A stretch of 64,000 nt of DNA from Marinobacterium jannaschii DSM 6295 (GTDB lineage Bacteria; Pseudomonadota; Gammaproteobacteria; Pseudomonadales; Balneatricaceae), in NCBI RefSeq assembly GCF_000620085.1, contig NZ_KK211068.1, forward strand, positions 84,256 through 148,255, read 5' to 3'. The notes under the pieces were generated by a model. It saw only the letters and a program-made list of their open reading frames with translations, ran no database searches and was not told the origin of the DNA. The position numbers and the translations under genes were made by a program. The stretch's first letter is position 1. Each line of letters starts with the position of its first letter. Shown here piece after piece: positions 26,720 to 37,313 of the stretch.

Positions 26720-28483
26720 TTATACGTAGTCTTTGTATTTTTCCAGGTGACGAACCGGCTTGGACAATGCATCGCGGCGGAACGGGTCGCCCAGCTCACG
26801 CGTACACATGATCTCGATAACGGTCGTCTTGCCTTCTTCCATCTGCTGACGGATCGCTTCTTTCAGCGTAGGACCGATATCTTCCAGCTTGTCTACAGTC
26901 ACACCCTCAGCACCCATGGCGCGGGCGATGCCTGCGAAGCTCTGGTTTTCCAGCTCACCGGCGACGAAGCGACGGTTGTAGAAATCCACCTGGTTCTTCT
27001 TCTCAGCACCCCACTGACGGTTGTGGAATACGATAGAAGTTACCGGGATATTTTCACGTACACAGGTCATGATTTCCATCATGGACATGCCCCAGGCACC
27101 GTCACCCGCGTAAGAGATACCCGGACGGTCCGGCGCAGCAACTTTAGCACCGATCATCGTTGGCAGCGCGTAGCCACAGTTACCGAAGGACATCGCTGCG
27201 AAGAAAGAACGCGGACGCTCGAAACGCAGGTAGCTGTTGGATACGGAGTTGATGTTACCGATATCGGTGGACACCATAACGTCTGCAGGCATGGCTTTTT
27301 CCAGCTCACGCAGAACCTGACGTGGGTGCAGATAGCTGCCGTCTTCACCGGCCTGTTCAGCGATCATATCCAGAGAGTATTCATCTTTCTCGTGGATCCA
27401 CTCGTTCAGTTCAGCTTCCCAGGCAGCTTTTTCAGCGGCGATCTGTTCTTCACGCGCAGCGCGGTTTTCCAGACACTTAGGCGACATACCGGACAGGCGG
27501 GACAGCAGGGCTTTAGCCGCGGCTTTAGCGTCGCCACAGATGCCTACGTTGATCTTCTTAACCAGACCCAGCATCTTAGGATCGCAATCAACCTGAATGA
27601 TCTTGGCGTCTTTCGGCCAGTAATCCATACCGTGCTGAGGCAGGGTACCGAATGGGCCCAGACGGGTACCCAGCGCCAGTACAACGTCAGCCTTGGCGAT
27701 CAGTTTCATACCGGCTTTGGAACCCTGGTAACCCAGAGGACCACACCACATCGGGTGGGAAGCAGGGAAAGAGTCATTGTGCAGGTAGGAGTTAACAACC
27801 GGCAGGCCCAGTGCATCGGACAGTGCGATCGCTTCTTCCCAGGCATCGCCCAGTACAACACCGCCACCGGAGATCATTACCGGGAATTCAGCGCTGGCCA
27901 GCAGCTCAGCTGCATCGTTCAGAGCCTGTTCGCCACCGGCAGAACGCTCGACACGGATCGGCTCAGGGATTTCGCAATCGATATCGCCGTAGAACAGGTC
28001 ACGAGGGATGTTCAGCTGAGTCGGGCCATTTTCCAGCATCGCACGGTCGAAGCAGCGACCGGTCAGCTCAGCCATACGGCTGTTGTTAGCAACAGTCACC
28101 TGGTACTTGGTGATCGTTTCGAAGAATGGCAGCTGCTGCGCTTCCTGGAAACCACCCAGACCCTGGGAGTTAGTGCCGGTTTCAGGTGTGATGCAGACAA
28201 CCGGAGAGTGTGCCCAGTAAGCTGCAGCGATTGCAGTTACGAAGTTAGTGATACCAGGACCGTTCTGGGCGATACAAACACCGTGACGACCGGATACACG
28301 GGAGTAACCATCAGCCATATGGCCTGCACCCTGCTCGTGTACAACCGGGATCAGACGAATGCCCGCCGGGGTAAAGATATCCATTGCATCCATGAATGCA
28401 GAACCCATGATGCCGAAGCAATCTGTTACACCGTTAGCAACGAGGGTTTCCACCATCGCTTCACTAGGAGTCATACGTGCCAT
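26720..28483 (-). CDS. xsc: Sulfoacetaldehyde acetyltransferase
   Basis: 587 aa, matching the family length. ThDP-dependent enzyme that converts sulfoacetaldehyde and phosphate to acetyl phosphate and sulfite, the desulfonating step of taurine dissimilation. Seen: the N-terminal PYR domain MTPSEAMVETLVANGVTDCFG, the cofactor Glu in VVHEQGAGHMADGY, the central domain with GPLGYQGSKAGM, and the ThDP-binding motif GDGAWGMSMMEIMTCVRENIPVTSIVFHN. The MGSAFMDAMDIF and HNRQWGAEKKNQ stretches are Xsc-specific compared with acetolactate synthase. Highly biased codon use suggests strong expression. AGAAGG precedes the ATG; regulation by TauR (35519-36997) is expected. Confidence 0.95.
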   Translation of the reverse strand: MARMTPSEAMVETLVANGVTDCFGIMGSAFMDAMDIFTPAGIRLIPVVHEQGAGHMADGYSRVSGRHGVCIAQNGPGITNFVTAIAAAYWAHSPVVCITPETGTNSQGLGGFQEAQQLPFFETITKYQVTVANNSRMAELTGRCFDRAMLENGPTQLNIPRDLFYGDIDCEIPEPIRVERSAGGEQALNDAAELLASAEFPVMISGGGVVLGDAWEEAIALSDALGLPVVNSYLHNDSFPASHPMWCGPLGYQGSKAGMKLIAKADVVLALGTRLGPFGTLPQHGMDYWPKDAKIIQVDCDPKMLGLVKKINVGICGDAKAAAKALLSRLSGMSPKCLENRAAREEQIAAEKAAWEAELNEWIHEKDEYSLDMIAEQAGEDGSYLHPRQVLRELEKAMPADVMVSTDIGNINSVSNSYLRFERPRSFFAAMSFGNCGYALPTMIGAKVAAPDRPGISYAGDGAWGMSMMEIMTCVRENIPVTSIVFHNRQWGAEKKNQVDFYNRRFVAGELENQSFAGIARAMGAEGVTVDKLEDIGPTLKEAIRQQMEEGKTTVIEIMCTRELGDPFRRDALSKPVRHLEKYKDYV

Positions 28484-28875
28484 ATTTCGTATACCTTCTT
28501 ATTGTTGTTGCAGCCCTGTGGCTGACATCACTCGAAATAATCGCCCCAGGGGCGCCCGGTTTGCCGTTTGCGTGGCCAGCAGGGTCAATCACTGTAGCCG
28601 CTGCTGACCTGCATGTTTTCAGGTGGTTTTAGATTAGGAGGGCACCGGCTAAGGGAGTAGGGCCAGTTTAATGCGGCATCTTGCGCCAGCGGCAAAGCCT
28701 TGCGGTGTGGGGGCTGCAGAGGATTGGGCCAGTGCAGAAAGTTGGATACGGCCAGTACCAGAGTCGAATACCGGCCTCAAAAGGAGGTTTTGACTGCGGC
28801 CCCGAATGAGGCCGCAGTGACCAGATGATCAGCGACTGTACAGCGCCGGCCCCGTCAGAGGGGGCAGATAGCGCA
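28484..28875. other. xsc upstream / cusA downstream region
   Basis: No gene seen. It contains a 9-bp inverted repeat (ACTGCGGCC 28793-28801 / GGCCGCAGT 28810-28818), possibly the end of the cus operon transcript, and GATTAGGAGG at 28632-28641, a motif also present upstream of tauR (37214-37223). The xsc promoter should be in 28484-28650. Confidence 0.5.
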
Positions 28876-31800
28876 CTATAGCGCCCGCTTCTTCCACAGA
28901 TAATAGACCGCCGGCAGCAACAACAGGGTCAGCACCACGGCGCTGGCCATCCCGCCCACCATCGGTGCGGCGATACGCTGCATCACCTCAGATCCCGCGC
29001 CGCTGCCATACATGATCGGCAACAGGCCGGCGATGACCGCCGCCACCGTCATCATCACCGGCCGTACCCGTAACCCGGCCCCGTTGATCACCGCCTGACG
29101 CAGCTCGGCCTCGCCAAACCCCGCAGGATATTGCCGGCAGGTCTCACGGTAGGACTGGTTGAGGTAGACCAGCATAATCACGCCGATCTCCACCGCCACC
29201 CCGGCCAGGGCGATAAAGCCGACCCCGACCGCCACCGAAAAATTGAAACCCTGCAGGTACATCAGCCAGATCCCGCCGACCATCGCCAGCGGCAAGGTCC
29301 CCATAATAATCGCCACTTCGGCAAAGCGGCGAAAGTTGAGATAGAGCAGCAACACGATGATCGCCAGCGTCAGTGGCACCACATAGCTCAGGCGCTCCTT
29401 GGCCCGGATCAGGTACTCATACTGCCCCGACCAGTTGAGCGAATAGCCCGGCGGCAGATCGAGCAGTTCGGCCACCCGCTGCTGCGCCTCGGCGACATAG
29501 GAACCCAGGTCGCGGCCCTCGATATCCACCAGGGTCCAGCCATTGGGACGGGCGTTCTCGCTCTTGATCCCCGGCGGGCCATCGGCGATATAGATATCCG
29601 CCACATCGGCCAGGGCGATCTGCTGCCCGGCCTTAGTCACCAGCGGCAGCATACGCAGCTGCTCCACCGAGTCACGGTAGCCCTGTGGATAACGCAGACT
29701 GATCGGATAGCGCTCCAGCCCCTCGATACTCTGGGCAATATTCATCCCGCCGACCGCCGTGGCAATAACTCCCTGGATATCCGCAATATTGAGACCGTAG
29801 CGCGCAGCCCGAGCACGGCGGATATCCACATTGACATAGCGCCCACCGGCCACCCGTTCGCTGTAAACCGAGGCGGTGCCCGGCAGGTCGGCGAGGATGA
29901 TTTCCAGCTGCTGGCCGATCTGCTGGATCACCGCCAGATCCGGCCCACCCACCTTGATCCCCACCGGGGTTTTAATACCGGTGGCGAGCATATCGATGCG
30001 GGTCTTGATCGGCATCACCCAGGCATTGGTCAGTCCAGGAATCTGCACCACTTTATCCAGCTCACGGCGGATCTTCTCCGGCGTCATGCCCGGGCGCCAC
30101 TCGCTGCGCGGTTTGAACTGGATAAAGGTCTCGATCATCGTCAGCGGTGCCGGATCGGTAGCGGTATCGGCCCGGCCGATCTTGCCGAACACGGTATCCA
30201 CCTCCGGTACGCTACGGATCAGCTTATCGGTCTGCTGCAGGATCTCCCGCGCCTTGCCCACCGACACGCCCGGGTAAGTACTAGGCATATACATCAGGTC
30301 GCCCTCATCCAGCGGCGGGATAAACTCGCTGCCCAGCTTGTCCAACGGCCAGAAGCCCAGGCCGGTCACCAGCAGCGCCAGCAGGATGGTCATCTTCGGC
30401 CATAACAGAACCCGGCGGATCACCGGCAGGTAGAGCGCCGTCAGCAGGCGGTTAAGCGGGTTTTTATGCTCCGGCAGCACCTTGCCGCGGATAAAGTAGC
30501 CCATCAGCACCGGCACCAGAGTAATCGCCAGCCCGGCCGAGGCGGCCATGGCATAGGTCTTGGTGTAAGCCAGCGGCGAGAACATCCGCCCCTCCTGTGC
30601 CTCCAGGGTAAACACCGGCAGGAAGCTCATGGTGATAATCAGCAGGCTGAAGAACAGCGCCGGGCCGACCTCTGCCGCCGCCTCGGCGATCACCTGCCAG
30701 CGGTTTTCATCGGTCAGCGGAGTACGCTCAATATGCTTGTGTACATTCTCGATCATCACGATGGCACCATCCACCATCGCCCCGATAGCGATGGCGATAC
30801 CGCCAAGGGACATGATATTGGCGTTGATCCCCTGGTAATACATGATGATAAAGGCCACCAGCATGCCCACCGGCAGGCTGATAATCACCACCAGCGAGCT
30901 GCGGAAGTGGAACAGGAAGATGGCACAGACCACCACAACCACCAGAAACTCTTCCAGCAGTTTCTCGAACAGGTTCTCCACCGCCGCGCCGATCAGGCCG
31001 GAGCGGTCATAGACCGTGACGATCTCCACCCCTTCCGGCAGGCCCTGCTTCAATGCCGCCAGCCGCTCCTTAACACCATCGATGGTGCGCTGGGCGTTCT
31101 CGCCGAAGCGCATCACCACCACGCCGCCGACCGTCTCACCCTCGCCGTTCAGCTCGGCAATTCCACGGCGCATCTGCGGCCCGGTGCCGATCTCGGCCAC
31201 ATCCGACAGCAACAGTGGCGTACCGTTCTGATTCACGCCCAGCGGGATATTACGCAGCGCTTCAACACCGTCGATATAACCGCTGGCACGTACCATATAC
31301 TCCGCCTCAGCCAGTTCCAGCACCGAAGCGCCGGTCTCCTGGTTGCCTCGCTGGATGGCGGTACGGATCTGTGCCAGCGGGATACTCAGTGCCCGTAACT
31401 TATCCGGATCGACCCTTACCTGATACTGCTTCACCATACCGCCCACGGTGGCCACTTCGGACACCCCCGGCACGGTCTGCAGCTCATACTTCAGGAACCA
31501 GTCCTGCAACGAGCGTAACTGGGCCAGATCATGCTGTCCGGTTCGATCGATCAGACTGTAGATATAGACCCAGCCGACACCGGTGGCATCCGGCCCCAGT
31601 TGCGGCTTGGCCGTTGCAGGCAGGTTGGGTGCCACCTGACTGAGGTATTCGAGTACCCGGCTACGCGCCCAGTAGAGATCGGTATCCTCATCGAAGATGA
31701 CATAGACATAGGAATCGCCGAAGAAGGAGAAACCGCGCACCGTCTGCGCCCCCGGCACCGACAGCATGGCGGTGGTCAGGGGATAGGTGACCTGATCCTC

Positions 31801-31983
31801 CACCACCTGGGGCGCCTGCCCCGGATAGCTGGTTTTGATAATCACCTGCACATCGGACAGATCGGGAATCGCATCGATCGGGGTGTTCTTTACCGTGAAG
31901 GCCCCCCAGCCGATCAGGATCAGGGTTGCCAGCAGCACCAGAAAGCGGTTGACCAGCGACCAGCGGATAATGGCTTCAATCAT
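28876..31983 (-). CDS. cusA: Heavy-metal efflux RND transporter, CusA type (Cu+/Ag+)
   Basis: 1035 aa, standard for HME-RND pumps. Twelve membrane helices in the RND 1+6/6+... pattern with two large periplasmic loops. The monovalent-metal signature is visible: [33 protein letters not shown] early, the proton-relay helix with [19 protein letters not shown], and Met-containing periplasmic residues ([25 protein letters not shown]). It forms the inner-membrane part of a tripartite pump exporting Cu(I)/Ag(I). Its start overlaps the cusB stop by 4 bp. CusA rather than CzcA is inferred from the DLMYMPST and [17 protein letters not shown] blocks. Confidence 0.92.
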   Translation of the reverse strand: MIEAIIRWSLVNRFLVLLATLILIGWGAFTVKNTPIDAIPDLSDVQVIIKTSYPGQAPQVVEDQVTYPLTTAMLSVPGAQTVRGFSFFGDSYVYVIFDEDTDLYWARSRVLEYLSQVAPNLPATAKPQLGPDATGVGWVYIYSLIDRTGQHDLAQLRSLQDWFLKYELQTVPGVSEVATVGGMVKQYQVRVDPDKLRALSIPLAQIRTAIQRGNQETGASVLELAEAEYMVRASGYIDGVEALRNIPLGVNQNGTPLLLSDVAEIGTGPQMRRGIAELNGEGETVGGVVVMRFGENAQRTIDGVKERLAALKQGLPEGVEIVTVYDRSGLIGAAVENLFEKLLEEFLVVVVVCAIFLFHFRSSLVVIISLPVGMLVAFIIMYYQGINANIMSLGGIAIAIGAMVDGAIVMIENVHKHIERTPLTDENRWQVIAEAAAEVGPALFFSLLIITMSFLPVFTLEAQEGRMFSPLAYTKTYAMAASAGLAITLVPVLMGYFIRGKVLPEHKNPLNRLLTALYLPVIRRVLLWPKMTILLALLVTGLGFWPLDKLGSEFIPPLDEGDLMYMPSTYPGVSVGKAREILQQTDKLIRSVPEVDTVFGKIGRADTATDPAPLTMIETFIQFKPRSEWRPGMTPEKIRRELDKVVQIPGLTNAWVMPIKTRIDMLATGIKTPVGIKVGGPDLAVIQQIGQQLEIILADLPGTASVYSERVAGGRYVNVDIRRARAARYGLNIADIQGVIATAVGGMNIAQSIEGLERYPISLRYPQGYRDSVEQLRMLPLVTKAGQQIALADVADIYIADGPPGIKSENARPNGWTLVDIEGRDLGSYVAEAQQRVAELLDLPPGYSLNWSGQYEYLIRAKERLSYVVPLTLAIIVLLLYLNFRRFAEVAIIMGTLPLAMVGGIWLMYLQGFNFSVAVGVGFIALAGVAVEIGVIMLVYLNQSYRETCRQYPAGFGEAELRQAVINGAGLRVRPVMMTVAAVIAGLLPIMYGSGAGSEVMQRIAAPMVGGMASAVVLTLLLLPAVYYLWKKRAL

Positions 31984-33503
31984 TTAGCACCTCCGCTACC
32001 GCTGCCACGCGGCCCGGCCTGATCGGGAATCCGCAGCTGTACGATCCGCACCATGGTTTCGCTGCCATCAAGCTGCATCAGCACCTTCAGGCCCGGCGTC
32101 AGCTGATAGATATCCAGTGTTTGCTGCAGGCTTTCGGCAATCGGTGCAATCATCACCATCTGCGGCATCCCCCAGCGGGTGACCTCGCCATGACGGAAAC
32201 GCAGCAGCTGGTTGTCGGGATCGATCTGTATAATCTCCGCCTCAACCCAGGCGGTCGGAAACACCACCTCATCGCTGCTGATCCGCTTCAGGTCGGAATT
32301 GACCGCCGATTCGGAATCGAGCAGGAACTGGGCCGAGGTCACCACCCGGTCACCGAGCTCCAGGCCATCGAGAATCAGCACCTGATCAGCGACCCGTTCA
32401 CCCGGCATGACGGCGATCGATTTAAACCGCCCCTCCCCCAGCGCCAGCACCACCCGGTTCTGGTTGCCGGTACGGATCAGTGCCTCCGCCGGGATATGCA
32501 GTTCGCTGGCGGTATCGGTTCCGGCAATAGTGACGCGGGCAAACATATTGGGTTTCAGGCGGCCATCCTCATTGGCAAAGCGTAGCCGCACCCGCTGGGT
32601 ACGGTTTTTCGCGTCCAGGGTCGGATAGATATAATCCACCTGCCCCTGCCAGACACGGCCCGGGGCATAATCCAGCTGCATCTGCACCGGGTTACCGACA
32701 CGCACGGCACCCGCCTGGCGTTCAAACAGCTCGGCGGTCACCCAGACCTGGTCCAGCGGACCCAGGGTCATCATGCTCATCTCCGGTTTCACGAACATGC
32801 CGTTGCGCACAGCCAGTTCGTTAACATAGCCAGCGCGCGGGGCATAGACGGTGACCGCCTCCTGAGCACGGCCGCGCCGGGCCAGCGTCCTGATCTGGCT
32901 GACTGAAACATCCAGCGCCCGCAGTTTGTCGCGGGCCGAGCGCTGCAACAGCTGATTGCGGCTGCGCAACGCGGTCAGATACTCCTCCTGGGCGTTGACC
33001 AGTTGTGGCGAGTACAGCTCATACAGCGGCGCGCCCTTTTCCACATAGCTGCCATTGCTGCGCACATGTAACTTGCGAATCCAGCCCGGCAGGCGGCTGT
33101 GGATATGCTGCAACTGGTCCTCGTCAAAGCCGACATAGCCGACAGTGTCGACCCGCCGAGTCAGGGGGCCAAAGCCCACCTCGGCACTGCGTACACCAAG
33201 GTTATTCACCACTTCAGGGCTGATCTTCACCGTGCCCGGTGAATCGCCATTCAGGTCTTCGGCATAGACCGGCACCAGCTCCATCCCCATCGGAGACAGG
33301 CCGGGCTTATCACGGCGGTAGTTAGCATCCATCGGCGCCACCCAGTACAGCGGCTCATTAGCGTCTGCAGTGCCGTCCTGGCTTTCACCGCTGCCTGTTA
33401 CCGCAAACTGCGGCAGGTATTTCGGTAACAGCTGGGTGCTGATCAGGTGACCGGCAGCGATACCGATCAGCAGGATAGTCAGGGTTGATAGTATTTTCTT
33501 CAT
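31980..33503 (-). CDS. cusB: Efflux RND periplasmic adaptor, CusB type
   Basis: 507 aa from ATG 33503 with GAGGCT before it. One N-terminal membrane anchor or signal (about residues 5-20). Then comes a heavy-metal-binding domain [28 protein letters not shown], in which the usual Cys positions are replaced by Met/Ala, followed by the barrel-sandwich-hybrid ([21 protein letters not shown]), an alpha-hairpin, and the beta-barrel domains ([19 protein letters not shown]). It bridges CusA and the outer-membrane channel and delivers metal. The stop overlaps cusA; 4 bp separate it from the upstream outer-membrane gene. Confidence 0.9.
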   Translation of the reverse strand: MKKILSTLTILLIGIAAGHLISTQLLPKYLPQFAVTGSGESQDGTADANEPLYWVAPMDANYRRDKPGLSPMGMELVPVYAEDLNGDSPGTVKISPEVVNNLGVRSAEVGFGPLTRRVDTVGYVGFDEDQLQHIHSRLPGWIRKLHVRSNGSYVEKGAPLYELYSPQLVNAQEEYLTALRSRNQLLQRSARDKLRALDVSVSQIRTLARRGRAQEAVTVYAPRAGYVNELAVRNGMFVKPEMSMMTLGPLDQVWVTAELFERQAGAVRVGNPVQMQLDYAPGRVWQGQVDYIYPTLDAKNRTQRVRLRFANEDGRLKPNMFARVTIAGTDTASELHIPAEALIRTGNQNRVVLALGEGRFKSIAVMPGERVADQVLILDGLELGDRVVTSAQFLLDSESAVNSDLKRISSDEVVFPTAWVEAEIIQIDPDNQLLRFRHGEVTRWGMPQMVMIAPIAESLQQTLDIYQLTPGLKVLMQLDGSETMVRIVQLRIPDQAGPRGSGSGGAK

Positions 33504-33507
33504 AGCC

Positions 33508-34788
33508 TCAATCGCGGTCACCCGCCTCCGTTTGCAGCAGGTAGTTCAGTCCCAGCTGGTTCTTTTGCTGCGCACTTTGCAGTTCGATCTGTTGCAGCCG
33601 GGTATCCAGCTCGGTGATCGCGGCGCGCATCACCTCGTCAAAGCCGCCATTACCGGCGGAGTAGGACTGCAGCGCAGCTTCACGGCGCTGGGCCAGCTGC
33701 GGCAGCAGCTTCAGCTCAAACAGCGCCTGGCGCTCACCCAGCCGTTGCTGTTCGGCATGCAGGGTTTCGAACTGCCCCCGCATCTGCTGCAACAGCAGCA
33801 GGCGGGCTTCCCGCGCTGCTTCGACCCGGCTGCGGGCGGCATTGCGGGCCGGGTCCTGCTTCTTCTCTGTAAACAGGGGCAGGTCAAAGCTGACAGCGGC
33901 ACTGAAGAAATCCGCCCGCTCGCGGCCACCGGGCATATCATCACGGTAGCCATAGCCCAGATCGACTTTATAGGCGGGCTTGTAGGCTTGTTCGGCCAGC
34001 TCGACCTGCTTGCGCGCTATATCGATCTGCTGCTCGGCCAGCAACACCCGCGGATGGGCCATCAGCCGCTGCGGTAGCCGTTGAAAGTCAACGCTATGGT
34101 GATCCAACTCGGGGCGGTGACGGGACACCAGCTGACGACTCTGTTCCAGCGGCAACCACTGCGCCAGCTGGCCCCGCTTGCTGTCGCGCAGCTGGCGTAA
34201 ACGGCTGATGCGGTCATCCAGCCGGGTCAGTTCCAGCTCTGCCCGTACCAGGTCGCTGCTGCGGCTGACGCCGGCGCGGTAGTTGGCTTCGGCCACATCC
34301 ACCAGCTGGCTGAACAACGCCCGGTTGCGTTCAATCAGGCGGATCTGCGCCTGGCTGCTGTATAGATCCAGCCATAACTGGCCGACCTGTTTGCGAATCT
34401 GTCCACGGCGCTCCATCCGCGCCAGCGGGTTACGCCCGGCCATCAGTTGCAGCCGTTGCTGCTGCAGCTGCAGGCTGTTACCACGGGGAAACACCTGTGA
34501 CAGGCCCAGCTGCAGCTGGGTCATATTTTCCTGATCGATATCGAAGCTATCGGTAGGCAGATTGGCCAGTGCCAGTCGCATCGTCGGGTCGGGCAGCGCC
34601 GCCGCAGCGGTGGCTTCGTGGCGCAGCGCCTGCTCTTCCGCCCGGTTCTGCTGTTGCCAGCGATCCTGCTGCAGGGCGCCCTCGGTAGCCTGTTGCAGCG
34701 TCAGTGCCGCCAGCACCGGCTGGGCAACAGCACTGAGCCCAGCAGCCAGCAGCACAGGTCGCAGATGATAAATAACTCGGTGAGACAT
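33508..34788 (-). CDS. cusC: TolC-family outer-membrane channel of the Cus system
   Basis: 426 aa. An N-terminal signal peptide (VLLAAGLSAVAQPVLAA) is followed by two outer-membrane-efflux (OEP) repeats rich in Leu, Gln, Arg and Glu that form the long alpha-helical tunnel (LTLQQATEGALQQDRW; AEANYRAGVSRSSDLVRAELELTRLDDRIS; AEQQIDIARKQVELAEQAYKP). It is shorter than E. coli CusC and lacks an obvious lipobox, so it belongs to the CzcC/CusC-like family rather than being an exact CusC orthologue. It lies between a small Met-rich membrane protein and cusB in one operon. Confidence 0.85.
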   Translation of the reverse strand: MSHRVIYHLRPVLLAAGLSAVAQPVLAALTLQQATEGALQQDRWQQQNRAEEQALRHEATAAAALPDPTMRLALANLPTDSFDIDQENMTQLQLGLSQVFPRGNSLQLQQQRLQLMAGRNPLARMERRGQIRKQVGQLWLDLYSSQAQIRLIERNRALFSQLVDVAEANYRAGVSRSSDLVRAELELTRLDDRISRLRQLRDSKRGQLAQWLPLEQSRQLVSRHRPELDHHSVDFQRLPQRLMAHPRVLLAEQQIDIARKQVELAEQAYKPAYKVDLGYGYRDDMPGGRERADFFSAAVSFDLPLFTEKKQDPARNAARSRVEAAREARLLLLQQMRGQFETLHAEQQRLGERQALFELKLLPQLAQRREAALQSYSAGNGGFDEVMRAAITELDTRLQQIELQSAQQKNQLGLNYLLQTEAGDRD

Positions 34789-34860
34789 AAGCGTCCCCTA
34801 TATTTCAGATAGCAGAGTGCCTCCCTTAGGGTAGGCTCCAACAGTGAAATAGTGGGGGTT

Positions 34861-35376
34861 TTAATTGCGGAATACGGCCAGCAACAGGTGGCGGCGCGGA
34901 TAACCACGCAGGAAAGATCGCTCCGCTGAGAAGGGGTCTGAGGCGTAGCGTAACAGGCGTAGCTGGGTCAGCAGCTGGATAACCAGCAGCAACGTGCTCA
35001 GCCAGAGGATCGGGGTAAAGTGTGCCGCATCGAAACTGATACCGGCGCTGAGCAGTTTATCCTGCAGTAGCTGACAACCGCTGCTGCTGTCTTCGCAACA
35101 GGCCATGGTCATTGCTATCGTGGGTGTGTCCGCTGCAGCCATCGGCATCGCGTGTCCCATCGCGGCATGATCGACCGCCGGAGTTTTGTCCCCTTGTGCG
35201 ATCAGCTGATGGGGCTCACCCTGTGGGAATGTCTGCGCCATCGCAGGCGGATTCAGCAGCGTCAGTAGCGGCTCGCTCAATCCACGCAGGCAGTTACCGA
35301 ACAGGCACAGCAACAGGAACAGCACCAGCCAGCTGGCTGCTTGTCCGTCGCGCTTGTTCAGTCTCTGCAACATCAT
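34861..35376 (-). CDS. Small copper-resistance-associated membrane protein, candidate
   Basis: 171 aa; two ATGs lie in tandem at the start. An N-terminal hydrophobic segment (SWLVLFLLLCLFGNCLRG) and a second one at about 118-140 (FTPILWLSTLLLVIQLLTQL) flank a loop with potential metal ligands (VDHAAMGHAMPMAAAD, AMTMACCED, GC). The His/Met/Cys clustering and position as first gene of the cus operon suggest periplasmic copper sensing or chaperoning. This resembles the small DUF2946/CopL-like proteins, but I cannot assign the family firmly. The C-terminus is basic (RSFLRGYPRRH). Confidence 0.65.
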   Translation of the reverse strand: MMLQRLNKRDGQAASWLVLFLLLCLFGNCLRGLSEPLLTLLNPPAMAQTFPQGEPHQLIAQGDKTPAVDHAAMGHAMPMAAADTPTIAMTMACCEDSSSGCQLLQDKLLSAGISFDAAHFTPILWLSTLLLVIQLLTQLRLLRYASDPFSAERSFLRGYPRRHLLLAVFRN

Positions 35377-35464
35377 GGGATCGCTTCAATTCCTTTGTCT
35401 CGGCTCCCTGAACAGGGCCGGAGTCTTTGCATTAAGAGCGGCAGCCTACCGTTTAGTTCCGCCA

Positions 35465-35495
35465 AAAGCAAAACAGGCCGGAAAAAACCGGCCTG
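35465..35495 (-). terminator. Intrinsic terminator of tauR
   Basis: CAGGCCGG/CCGGCCTG 8-bp stem with a 6-nt loop; in the minus direction TTTTGCTTTT follows. It lies 23 bp after the tauR stop. Confidence 0.85.
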
Positions 35496-35518
35496 CAGGC
35501 GTTCAGCTGATCTGGCCG

Positions 35519-36997
35519 TTAATCCACCAGCGACTGAATCAACTCGGCCAGGCGCTTGATGCCCGGCTCGATCCGATCGGTAGAGATCGAAGAGTACCCC
35601 AGGCGGAAGTAGTTCAGCGGCGGTGTCTCGCCCATAAAGTGGATATCACCCGGCTCAATCAGGATACCGTTTTCCGCCGCGGCCTCGCGCAGTTTATGGG
35701 TATCCAGACCTTCAGGGCCTTTCACCCAGTAGCAGGAACCGCCAAAGGTCGGCTGGGTGAAGGAGTCCGGCAGGTACTTGCTCAGCGCTTCCTCCATCGC
35801 ATGCCAGCGCGCCTCATAGGTGCGGGCGATATTCATAATCAGGGCATCGTTATAGCCGCGCTCAAGGAACAGCGCCACCGAGCGCTGGTTGTTGGCCGCC
35901 GGGTGGCGCACCATCAGCCGGCGCAGGGCACGGGCTTCCTTGATAAATTCCTCCGGACCGACCAGATATCCCATGCGCAGGCCCGGTGCCAGGGTCTTGG
36001 AGAGGGATCCCACATAGAGCACCCGGTCGTTCTTATCGAGGCTTTTCAGCGCCGGAATCGGGTTGGACTTGAAGTTGGTTTCACTCTCATAGTCATCCTC
36101 GATAATCAGGAAGTCTTCCTCTTCCGCCTTTTTCAGCAACTCATAACGGCGCTCGATCGGCATGGTAACCGTGGTCGGGCACTGGTGGCTCGGCGTGGTG
36201 TAGACACAATCGCACTCCGACAGTTCTTCACCCACCTGCATTCCCTGTCCGTCGACCGGAATCGGCTTGATCTGGCCCGGGCTGAGGCTGCAGATATTAC
36301 GGATATCCACATAGCCGGGGTCTTCCAACCCCATCACACTGTCGCTGTCGAGCAGTAGTTGAGCCAGGATATAGAGCGCCTGCTGCGCCCCCACGGTAAC
36401 CAGGATCTGTTCCGGCGAGGCCCAGACGCCACGGCGTGGCAGCAGCCGGGTGCGGATCTGCTCGACCAGCAGCGGGTCATCATTATCGAACCGGTCGGCA
36501 GCCCAGTCACGGATCGCCGGCACACTGACTGCATCGCGACAGCACTCGCGCCAGTTATTGGTGGGAAACAGGTTGGTATCAAACTGGCCGTAGATAAAGG
36601 GATAGTCGTAACGCTGCCAGTCCCGCGCCTTGTGCATATTACGCTGCGAGGACGGCTGAACCTTCAGGCAGCGGCTCCAGTCAGGCTTATGCCCGGTGTC
36701 ATCGTCAGAGGTCACAACCGGCCCTGCTGCGACATTAACCTTACCTGCCAGAATATCCGGGTTAACGTAATATCCACTGCGCTCCTTGGCGATCAGATAA
36801 CCGTCATCCAACAGGTGCTCATACGCCAGCACCACCGTATTGCGCGCCACATTCAGCTGCTTGGCCAGCTTACGGCTGGAAGGAAGCGGACTGTTAAGTG
36901 GAATATTGCCATTCAGGATGGCTGAGGCAATCTGCTCACGCAGCTGCTGCTGCAGACTGGTGTCTTTGTCCGCAGACAGGTGGAAAAGTTGAAACAT
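35519..36997 (-). CDS. tauR: MocR-type transcriptional regulator of taurine metabolism (TauR)
   Basis: 492 aa. The N-terminal GntR winged helix (residues about 10-78: LREQIASAILNGNIPLNSPLPSSRKLAKQLNVARNTV) is joined by an acidic linker to a full aminotransferase class-I fold with the PLP lysine in LYVGSLSKTLAPGLRMGYLV, plus YTTPSHQCPTTVTMPIERR. In Rhodobacter capsulatus, TauR needs taurine and PLP to activate tpa and xsc. The neighbouring tpa here, transcribed in the same direction but with its own terminator, and xsc 7 kb away make the same role very likely. A putative operator is not certain. Confidence 0.9.
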   Translation of the reverse strand: MFQLFHLSADKDTSLQQQLREQIASAILNGNIPLNSPLPSSRKLAKQLNVARNTVVLAYEHLLDDGYLIAKERSGYYVNPDILAGKVNVAAGPVVTSDDDTGHKPDWSRCLKVQPSSQRNMHKARDWQRYDYPFIYGQFDTNLFPTNNWRECCRDAVSVPAIRDWAADRFDNDDPLLVEQIRTRLLPRRGVWASPEQILVTVGAQQALYILAQLLLDSDSVMGLEDPGYVDIRNICSLSPGQIKPIPVDGQGMQVGEELSECDCVYTTPSHQCPTTVTMPIERRYELLKKAEEEDFLIIEDDYESETNFKSNPIPALKSLDKNDRVLYVGSLSKTLAPGLRMGYLVGPEEFIKEARALRRLMVRHPAANNQRSVALFLERGYNDALIMNIARTYEARWHAMEEALSKYLPDSFTQPTFGGSCYWVKGPEGLDTHKLREAAAENGILIEPGDIHFMGETPPLNYFRLGYSSISTDRIEPGIKRLAELIQSLVD

Positions 36998-37313
36998 GCA
37001 TTAACCTTAGACCTGCAGTCACCGGCTCGGGCTGCGCCCGGGTACTGCCTTATTATTGTTATCTCCCTGGCTGCGAACGGGTGGGAATGCCCGGCATTAC
37101 CACACCAACGTCGAATATCCAGCCACGCTCAAAATTACTGACTCAGAGGCTAGTGCGCAATCCCTGCATGCAAAGTACTTGTTAATTAAAGACGATTCAT
37201 TGAGTTCGCGCTGGATTAGGAGGCTGTAAATATGCCTGCCGGCAGCAGCCCCGAAACGAAAAAACCACCCGGGACGGCGCCCCGGGTGGCTAAGGAACGA
37301 CTGATCAGGTCAA
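36998..37313. other. tauR upstream region and tpa terminator
   Basis: Contains GATTAGGAGG (37214-37223) and the tpa terminator. A 30-codon plus-strand frame from ATG 37232 has a strong AGGAGG 8 nt upstream, but it runs through the terminator into the tpa 3' end and is not annotated as a gene. The tauR promoter must be in 36998-37200. Confidence 0.5.
37261..37289 (-). terminator. Intrinsic terminator of tpa
   Basis: CCACCCGGG/CCCGGGTGG 9-bp stem with a 7-nt loop; in the minus direction TTTTTTCG follows, 24 bp past the tpa stop. Confidence 0.88.

Noticed and set aside
26645-28525. 626-codon plus-strand frame antisense to xsc
   Set aside because: It is the complement of the strongly codon-biased xsc gene; long antisense frames are expected there.
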